Assembly (NCBI GenBank): GCA_017518705.1
Contig: JAFWUC010000002.1
Span: 1 to 14,997, forward strand
Source of the DNA: Clostridia bacterium
GTDB lineage: Bacteria; Bacillota_A; Clostridia; Christensenellales; Aristaeellaceae
DNA: 14,997 bases
Direction of reading: 5' to 3'
Shown: positions 12,520 through 14,997 of the stretch, piece after piece
How the letters are laid out: each line of letters opens with the position of its first letter
Numbering within the stretch: position 1 is the first letter of the stretch
Notes under the pieces: generated by a model
Told to the model about the DNA's origin: nothing
The model's database searches: none
What the model saw: the letters and a program-made list of their open reading frames with translations, nothing else
Translations under genes and position numbers: made by a program

Positions 12520-13062
12520 TTATAATCCTTTAAACAGGTTCGTTATCCCGAATATATCCGCCAGACCCTTGCCGGAAGCGAAGAAGCTGCCCAGGGCGCT
12601 CTCGCTCAGCAGGTCCAGGCTGCCCACCTCGCTCTGCAGGGGCACGGACACGGTGTTGATCACCGCCACGCCCACGCAGATGATGACGTAAGCCCTCACA
12701 ACGCCCAGCACGCCGCCCAGCAGCGCGTCCACGCCGCGGAGCTTCGGCACGCGGAACACGTTGTTGATCAGGTTCACGATCAGCATCAGCGCGCAGTAGG
12801 CAAGTATGAACACCACCACGTAGGAGAGCACGTGGTACAGGTTGCTCCACACCGCCTCAGTGGCGTCCAGGTTGCGGGAGAGCCACTTCTGCAGGTTGGT
12901 GCCCATGAAGGCGTTGAACAGTCTGCCTTCCAGCGCGCCCGCGATCAGGAACGCGCCGAACAGCGCCGCGCAGGCCAGCAGGCTGGTGATGAAGCCCTTC
13001 TGCAGGCCGGAGATGAAGCCGATAACGAGGACCGCGATTATGATGATGTCGATGATGCCCAT
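12520..13062 (-). CDS. CvpA family membrane protein
   Basis: A 180-residue polytopic inner-membrane protein of the CvpA (colicin V production) family. Helices are at about 2-19, 24-43, 77-100 and 115-139. The conserved N-terminal pattern MGIIDIIIIAVLVIGFISGLQKGF (D5, G15, G19, KG at 22-23) and the loop LRGVDALLGGVLGVVRAY (108-125) are both present. The C-terminal tail (140-180) is soluble. CvpA is linked to envelope homeostasis and colicin V export in enterobacteria. Its biochemical function here is unknown. GGAGGT (13068-13073) lies five bases before the ATG. It sits between dnaN and mnmE, separated from each by repeat-filled gaps. Confidence 0.88.
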   Translation of the reverse strand: MGIIDIIIIAVLVIGFISGLQKGFITSLLACAALFGAFLIAGALEGRLFNAFMGTNLQKWLSRNLDATEAVWSNLYHVLSYVVVFILAYCALMLIVNLINNVFRVPKLRGVDALLGGVLGVVRAYVIICVGVAVINTVSVPLQSEVGSLDLLSESALGSFFASGKGLADIFGITNLFKGL

Positions 13063-13204
13063 ATTGGACCTCCGTGGAGAATTATTAGCTTTTAGCTGTT
13101 AGCTTTGAGCTGTTAGAACGGCGGCTGACGCCGCGTCATTGGTCGTTGGTCATTGGTCATTGGTCGTCGCCATATGGCGACAAAGTTGCTTCGCTTCCGC
13201 AGAA

Positions 13205-13310
13205 GCGTCATCGCGAAGACGCGAACAAAGTGAGAGGCTGTGGCGATCCGTCCTTTAATCTGATGGGAGTACGGATTGCCACGGGCGACAAGTCGCCCTC
13301 GCAATGATGC
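13205..13310 (-). repeat. Two-armed palindromic element, complete copy
   Basis: The left arm is GCGTCATCGC (13205-13214) with GCGATCCG (13243-13250). The right arm is ACGGATTGCCACG (13271-13283), hairpin GGGCGAC-aa-GTCGCCC (13283-13298) and GCAATGATGC (13301-13310). It shares much of its left insert with 12281-12323 but has a wholly different right-hand hairpin. Confidence 0.85.
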
Positions 13311-13393
13311 ATTCACAACAGGCTGTACAGCCCCGCAGGAAAAAGCGTTCCCTCTTTCCGCCGCGTTTTTATCAAAAACGTGGCGGAAATCAT

Positions 13394-13426
13394 TGATTGA
13401 AATGAATCACCGATTCATTTCAATCA
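13394..13426 (-). repeat. Stop-proximal hairpin repeat after dnaN
   Basis: A perfect 15-bp stem, TGATTGAAATGAATC (13394-13408) and GATTCATTTCAATCA (13412-13426), with a three-base loop, six bases from the dnaN stop. The outer half matches the pepV and mnmE hairpins; the inner half differs but stays paired. Confidence 0.75.
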
Positions 13427-13432
13427 GCCCCT

Positions 13433-14539
13433 TTAGGTGTTTGTCCTGACGGGCAGCACCAGGAACAGGAACTCGCTGCCCTCGACGGGGGTGATCACGC
13501 AGGGGCTGGTGGCGGTGCCGAAGGATATGACCGCGCGGCCCTTGTTCATTACGCGGGCGATCTCGCTTAAATACCTCACGTTAAAGTGGATCACCAGGCC
13601 GCTGCCGTCGGTGACCGCGGGCAGCACGTCGGTGACGTCGCCCTGTTCGCTCTGGGCGGAGATGACGAGGCGGTTGTCCTCCACCTCTATCCTCACCAGG
13701 TTGTTGCGGGAGAGGCGCGCGATCATCTGGGCGCGGTCCACGCAGGCGGCGAACTCGCCCATGTCCACTTCCGCCTTGAGCGCGGCGGTCTTGGGGATGA
13801 CGCGGTTATAGTCGATGTATTCGCCGTTGAGCAGGTTGGCGTAAAGCACGGTCTCGCCGTTTTCCACCTTTACGGAGGACTTGTTGAAGCTGATCTTCGC
13901 GTGCTTTTCCTCGTCCTCGCCCATGAGCTTGGCGATCTCCTCCAGCGCCCTGACGGGGATGACCGCCTTGGCGGCAAGCGCGGTGTCGCTTATCAGCTCG
14001 CTGCGCATGGCCATGCGGTAGCCGTCCAGGCCCACCAGGTCCGCCCTGCCGTTCTGGATGTGCAGGTAGCCGCCGGTGAGGATGAGGCGCTGGTCCTCCT
14101 GGGGCACGGTGAAGGCCACCTTGGAGATCATGTCCTTGAGCAGGGGCTGGGGCAGGGTGAGGCTGCTGTCGTAGCCCTCCTCCGCGGGCAGGGGATACTC
14201 GTCCGCGGGCATGGCGGACAGGTTGATCTTTACGTTGCCGGCGGTGAAGCTCATCACGTACTTGTCCGACAGGGAGCACTTGACCTCGCCTTCGGGCAGC
14301 TTGCGGGCGACTTCGCTTAAAAGGCGGCCCGGCAGCAGGCACACGCCGTCGGTGACTATGGTGGCGGGCACGGTGGTAAAGGACGCCATGGCGCCGTCCG
14401 CGGCGGCGATGGTCAGGCCCTTCTCGTCCGCGTCTACGTACACTTTTTCCAGTATTTCCATGGGCGTGCGGGCGGCCAGGCAGCGGATGGAGGTCATTAC
14501 CGCGCTTACCAGGTCCTTCGTCTGACAGGAGAAGATCAT
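13433..14539 (-). CDS. dnaN: DNA polymerase III subunit beta (sliding clamp)
   Basis: The ring-shaped homodimeric clamp that tethers polymerase III and repair proteins to DNA. The 368-residue length and three-subdomain layout (about 1-120, 121-245, 246-368) are standard. Recognisable landmarks are PMEILEKVYVDADEKGLTIAAAD (26-48), GVCLLPGRLLSEVARKLPE (65-83), LDGYRMAMRS near the middle and the C-terminal clamp strand FLFLVLPVRTNT, which forms part of the protein-binding cleft. AGAAAGGACC lies about eight bases before the ATG at 14539. AGCT-type repeats begin 24 bases upstream of the ATG. dnaA is not visible upstream within the window and recF does not follow; cvpA and mnmE do. Confidence 0.96.
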   Translation of the reverse strand: MIFSCQTKDLVSAVMTSIRCLAARTPMEILEKVYVDADEKGLTIAAADGAMASFTTVPATIVTDGVCLLPGRLLSEVARKLPEGEVKCSLSDKYVMSFTAGNVKINLSAMPADEYPLPAEEGYDSSLTLPQPLLKDMISKVAFTVPQEDQRLILTGGYLHIQNGRADLVGLDGYRMAMRSELISDTALAAKAVIPVRALEEIAKLMGEDEEKHAKISFNKSSVKVENGETVLYANLLNGEYIDYNRVIPKTAALKAEVDMGEFAACVDRAQMIARLSRNNLVRIEVEDNRLVISAQSEQGDVTDVLPAVTDGSGLVIHFNVRYLSEIARVMNKGRAVISFGTATSPCVITPVEGSEFLFLVLPVRTNT

Positions 14540-14997
14540 AGCTGTGGTCCTTTCTATTGTTCAGCTTTTAGCTGTTGTATGTTAGCTGTTAGCTGTTAGC
14601 TTTTAGCTGTGAGAAGCGGCTGCGGCGCGTCATTGGTCATTGGTCGTTGGTCGTTGGTCGTCGCCGTAGGGCGACAAAGTTGCTTCGCTTCCGCAGACGG
14701 ACTGCTGAGCGCGCTTAACGCGGCTTTTTGACGCGTCGGTGGTCTGCGGTCATTTGGTTAGTGCGTCATCGCGAGGCTCGAGCGGCAATGAATATGCGTC
14801 CGGTGGACGCATAGAACCGCGAGAGGCCATTAAGCTAGGCCCGAAGGGCTTGACGTGGCGATCCGTCCTTTTCTAAGGGGTTACGGATTGCCGCGCGGTC
14901 TTTGACCGCTCGCAATGACGCGGGAAGGGTGCGGCTTACGCGGACGGTTTTATGGCAATGACGCTTCGGCGGAAGCGGTTACTGAACGCTTGGTTTC
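14540..14997 (-). repeat. Composite repeat region upstream of dnaN
   Basis: No gene is supported. From dnaN outward: seven AGCT-type units (14563-14611, one decayed); a weak GC hairpin; four GGTC 7-mers (14632-14659); GTCGCC-gtag-GGCGAC (14660-14675); a 65-base box (14673-14737) equal in length to those at 2156-2220 and 12178-12242; decayed 7-mers; the two-armed element (14763-14921); the box CTTACGCGGACGGTTTTATGG (about 14934-14954); and a further arm fragment GCAATGACGC (14956-14965). I saw no clear DnaA-box cluster (TTATCCACA-like) and no convincing sigma-A promoter facing dnaN. Confidence 0.82.
14763..14921 (-). repeat. Two-armed palindromic element, copy with an enlarged insert
   Basis: The left arm ATCGC (14768-14772) pairs with GCGAT (14858-14862) across an unusually long insert. 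The insert contains the hairpin ATGCGTCC-ggt-GGACGCAT (14794-14812) and a GCCC..GGGC stem. The right arm ATTGC (14887-14891) pairs with GCAAT (14912-14916) around CGGTC-ttt-GACCG (14896-14908), the same hairpin as at 10442-10454. Confidence 0.8.

Larger units (their letters stand above)
13063..13432 (-). repeat. Composite repeat gap between dnaN and cvpA (cleanest full example)
   Basis: No gene is supported. Reading from dnaN to cvpA: a stop-proximal hairpin (13394-13426); the TTTCCGCC..GGCGGAAA hairpin (13355-13389); a TTTTTCCTGCGGGGC box also found after pepV (13318-13348); the two-armed element (13205-13310); a short GCGGAAGCGAAGCAACTTT box (about 13182-13200); palindrome GTCGCCATATGGCGAC (13166-13181); four GGTC 7-mers (13138-13165); GC hairpin GCGGC-tgac-GCCGC (about 13120-13133); four AGCT 7-mers (13087-13114); then the cvpA ribosome site. 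Virtually every base belongs to a module seen elsewhere in the window. Confidence 0.87.

Noticed and set aside
13586..14320. Long plus-strand frame opposite dnaN
   Set aside because: An antisense shadow of an unmistakable dnaN; the product is Val/Gly/His-rich and has no start signal.
14540..14997. Replication origin upstream of dnaN
   Set aside because: I saw no cluster of TTATCCACA-like DnaA boxes and no AT-rich unwinding region, only repeats. The origin may lie further right.

Overview
The window looks like a piece of a high-GC Firmicutes chromosome, probably a gut or rumen Clostridia lineage. The reasons are AGGAGG-type ribosome sites, a PepV-type M20 dipeptidase, a BspA-like LRR protein, an NAT_N/GNAT_C acyltransferase, and a dnaN-cvpA-mnmE gene run. 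The lineage is an inference from gene content. No rRNA or tRNA gene lies inside the window to fix it.

Layout. The left part is on the plus strand: a pepV dipeptidase (277-1662) behind a good sigma-A promoter, a six-hairpin glycosidase (2315-3541) with a clear intrinsic terminator, and a strikingly AT-rich secreted protein of unknown function (3748-5433) with its own promoter. Everything right of 5433 is on the minus strand. In transcription order (right to left) it runs dnaN (beta clamp), cvpA-family membrane protein, mnmE (tRNA-modification GTPase), a secreted LRR protein, plsC-type acyltransferase, MazG-like pyrophosphohydrolase, DUF1295 membrane protein, a GNAT-like acyltransferase and a small polytopic membrane protein. 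The two sets of genes converge on a bidirectional terminator at 5491-5512.

The most interesting content is in the spaces between genes. Six gaps of 300-650 bases and one of 196 bases are filled almost wall to wall with a modular composite repeat. Modules recur in a fixed order and in a fixed orientation relative to the adjacent genes. In the transcription direction the order is: a hairpin at the stop codon of the upstream gene; a TTTCCGCC hairpin; a two-armed palindromic element with arms GCGTCATTGCGAG..GTGGCAATCCG and GGATCGCCAC..GCGATGACGC; a box containing GCGGCaaaaaGCCGC, or an alternative linker; a GTCGCC-NNNN-GGCGAC hairpin; an array of TGACCAA-type 7-mers; a GC hairpin; an array of AGCTAAC/AGCTAAA-type 7-mers; then the ribosome site and ATG of the next gene. 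Constant boxes alternate with slots that differ from copy to copy, most of them self-complementary. In the two-armed element the ATTGC/GCAAT and ATCGC/GCGAT pairs covary in every complete arm. The elements flip with the genes: the plus-strand copy at 2034-2131 is inverted relative to the four minus-strand copies. Some repeats supply or abut stop codons (mnmE, plsC).

The coding genes themselves are mostly housekeeping (replication clamp, tRNA modification, lipid acylation, nucleotide clean-up, peptide turnover). The exceptions are the AT-rich three-domain secreted protein, which sits between two near-identical terminators and looks acquired, and the acyltransferase/membrane-protein pair.
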